From: Bradyrhizobium sp. CIAT3101
GTDB taxonomy: Bacteria; Pseudomonadota; Alphaproteobacteria; Rhizobiales; Xanthobacteraceae
NCBI RefSeq assembly: GCF_029714945.1
Contig: NZ_CP121634.1
Location: 5,353,001-5,417,000, forward strand
Direction: 5' to 3'
DNA: 64,000 bases
The notes under the pieces are model-generated. The model was not told the DNA's origin, searched no databases, and saw nothing but the letters and a program-made list of their open reading frames with translations. Within the stretch, counting starts at the first letter, position 1, and the number at the start of each line of letters is the position of its first letter. Positions 62,453 through 64,000 of this stretch are shown here, piece after piece. A program made the translations under genes and the position numbers.

Positions 62453-63978
62453 ACGTTCCGTCGAAACCCGCGTCGATCGACGTCGAAATCCACGGCAATT
62501 TCATTGATGGACGTGAAGTCGAAGCCGGCAACGGCGCGATGCTCGATGTTCGCAACCCCGCAACCGGCGACGTGATCGCCCGCATTCCCAACTCCACCGC
62601 CGAGGACATCGACCGCGCCATGAAGCGCGCGCGCGCCGCGTTCGAAGGCAAGGCCTGGGGCAGCATGGACACGCGCGCGCGGGCCAGGCTGGTCAACAAG
62701 CTCGCCGATGCGTTCGAGGCCAATCTCGACAGCCTGTACCGGCTCGAGACCCTCAACAACGGCCGCCCGATCAACGAGACCCGCACGCAGCTCTCCCGCC
62801 TACCCGACTTCTTCCGTTATTTCGCCGGCCTTGCGTTGTCCCGCCGCGACTCCGTGATCCCGGTCGAAGGCGCATACCTGAACTATACGCTCCGCACGCC
62901 GATCGGCGTCGTCGCGAATTGCACGCCGTTCAATCACCCGCTGATGATCCTGTGCAAGTCGCTCGCCGTGGTGCTGGCGACCGGATGCGTCACCGTGGTC
63001 AAGCCGTCCGAATACACGCCCCTGACGACGTTGAAGCTGGCGCAGATCTTCACCGAAGCGGGCCTGCCGCCCGGCGTCTTCAACATCGTGCTTGGGCTGG
63101 GCCAGAGCGCCGGCAAGATGCTGGCCGAACATGGCGACATCAACAAGCTGGTGCTCACCGGCGGGACCGAGGCCGGCCGCATCGCCGGCAGCGCGGCGGC
63201 GAAGGTGTTCGCGCATCAGACCATGGAGCTCGGCGGCAAGACGCCGGTGATGGTGTTCGACGATTTCGACGTCGATCGCGCCGTCAACTATGCCGCATTC
63301 GGCGCCTTCATCGGCGCCGGCCAGACCTGCGTCTGCGCCTCGCGCCATATCGTTCAGGCCTCGATCTACGATGAGTTCGTCGAGAAGCTGCAGGCCAAGA
63401 CCCGCACGATCCGTATCGGCGATCCCTTCGATGCCAGCACGCAGCTCGGCCCCGTGATTTCGGCGCGGCAGCGCGATCGCGTTCTCGCCTATGCGGACTA
63501 TGGCCACGCCGACGGCGCACGTCTCGTCACCGGCGGTGTTGCCGCAAAGGTGCCGGGCCATGACAACGGCTATTTCGTCGAGCCGACGGTGTTCGCCGAC
63601 GTCACCTCCGACATGCGCATCTTCCAGGAGGAAGTGTTCGGTCCGTTCACGTCGGTAACGCCGTTCAAGGACGAGGCCGACGCGTTGCGGCTCGCGAACG
63701 ACTCCCCATTCGGTCTCGCCGCGGCGATCCGCACCCGGGATGTCGCCCGCGCGCACCGCGTCGCCGCGTCGGTCAAGGCCGGCATCGTCTGGGTCAACGA
63801 TCACCACCGGCTCGATCCGGCCTCGCCCTGGGGCGGCGTCGACGATTCCGGCATCGGCCGCGAATGCGGCACCGAGAGCTTTGACGACCATTTCAACACC
63901 AAGAGCGTGATGGTCGCGACGCATGAGCAGCCGTTCGACTGGTATCGCGACACGGCCAACCAGAAACGATTGAACTAG
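62449..63978 (+). CDS. Aldehyde dehydrogenase
   Basis: A 509-residue NAD(P)-dependent aldehyde dehydrogenase. Catalytic Glu is in MELGGKTPVM, nucleophile Cys in GAGQTCVCASRH (GQTC); FNHPLMILCKSLAVVLATGC and PSEYTPLTT belong to the cofactor domain. The substrate is unknown; it may be an aldehyde from an aromatic or lactone route, given the hydrolase. It is translationally coupled to the GntR gene. The end is followed by 22 bases of the window. Confidence 0.92.
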   Translation: MNVPSKPASIDVEIHGNFIDGREVEAGNGAMLDVRNPATGDVIARIPNSTAEDIDRAMKRARAAFEGKAWGSMDTRARARLVNKLADAFEANLDSLYRLETLNNGRPINETRTQLSRLPDFFRYFAGLALSRRDSVIPVEGAYLNYTLRTPIGVVANCTPFNHPLMILCKSLAVVLATGCVTVVKPSEYTPLTTLKLAQIFTEAGLPPGVFNIVLGLGQSAGKMLAEHGDINKLVLTGGTEAGRIAGSAAAKVFAHQTMELGGKTPVMVFDDFDVDRAVNYAAFGAFIGAGQTCVCASRHIVQASIYDEFVEKLQAKTRTIRIGDPFDASTQLGPVISARQRDRVLAYADYGHADGARLVTGGVAAKVPGHDNGYFVEPTVFADVTSDMRIFQEEVFGPFTSVTPFKDEADALRLANDSPFGLAAAIRTRDVARAHRVAASVKAGIVWVNDHHRLDPASPWGGVDDSGIGRECGTESFDDHFNTKSVMVATHEQPFDWYRDTANQKRLN

Positions 63979-64000
63979 CAGAGACCAGAAGCGGCTGACC

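Noticed and set aside
62449..63978. Aldehyde dehydrogenase as IolA (methylmalonate-semialdehyde dehydrogenase) of the inositol route
   Set aside because: It is more than 10 kb from the iol genes and is coupled to its own GntR regulator. It shows the general NAD-ALDH motifs, not a pattern I would assign to the CoA-acylating group.

Overview
The window looks like a chromosomal stretch of a high-GC alphaproteobacterium, most likely Bradyrhizobium or a close relative. This is inferred from the rhizobial intergenic palindromic repeats, an IalB-family protein, Irr-like iron boxes, paired siderophore receptors with a TonB/ExbBD set, and many solute-binding-protein transporters with local regulators. 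I see no rRNA, CRISPR array, transposase or phage gene. There is one tRNA (Gln, anticodon CTG). Genes are densely packed, with many ATGA stop/start overlaps.

Layout. 1-2254: class III aminotransferase (cut by the window edge), divergent from a FadR-type GntR regulator, with tandem TGGTC-n-GACCA operators between them. 2492-2593: a 33-residue membrane miniprotein. 2725-7109: acyl-CoA metabolism, comprising a DUF35 zinc-ribbon protein, a thiolase-like protein lacking the thiolase cysteine, a class III CoA-transferase, a coiled-coil miniprotein and a second, cysteine-containing thiolase. 7187-20728: a sugar or sugar-acid island under a LacI regulator. It holds an ABC importer, a DenD-like dehydrogenase, KDG kinase and KDPG aldolase on one strand, and an IlvD/Edd dehydratase, two SDRs, a Tat-exported serine hydrolase and a GFA protein on the other. 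Two near-identical LacI-type operators (14403-14416 and 15532-15545) link the two arms.

20731-23887: EamA exporter/LysR pair, M50 membrane protease and a small tail-anchored-looking protein. 23892-32612: iron uptake, with two homologous TonB-dependent receptors, a PiuC-type dioxygenase, ExbB, ExbD and TonB; TTCTAAAC iron-box motifs precede the first receptor. 33010-37319: RND efflux adaptor and pump. 37384-38368: two exported proteins, one IalB-like. 38391-41455: arylsulfatase divergent from a TetR regulator around an AT-rich palindrome.

41437-51094: a Liv-type ABC transporter followed upstream by inositol catabolism genes (iolE, iolD; divergent iolG and an IMPase-family phosphatase), suggesting that the transporter may feed an inositol-like compound. 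51107-51708: DUF1428 protein and tRNA-Gln. 51853-59555: an acid-sugar cluster (Bug-type binding protein, Fe-alcohol dehydrogenase, PdxA2, DUF1537 kinase, FAD-linked oxidase, DapA-family lyase) divergent from an IclR regulator with a perfect 17-bp palindrome. 59592-60819: a small protein and RNase Z. 60875-63978: an alpha/beta hydrolase whose nucleophile serine is replaced by glycine, divergent from a GntR regulator and an aldehyde dehydrogenase.

Overall this is a catabolic and transport region in which almost every cluster carries its own regulator and a visible candidate operator. All functional assignments come from reading motifs and gene context; no database search was run.
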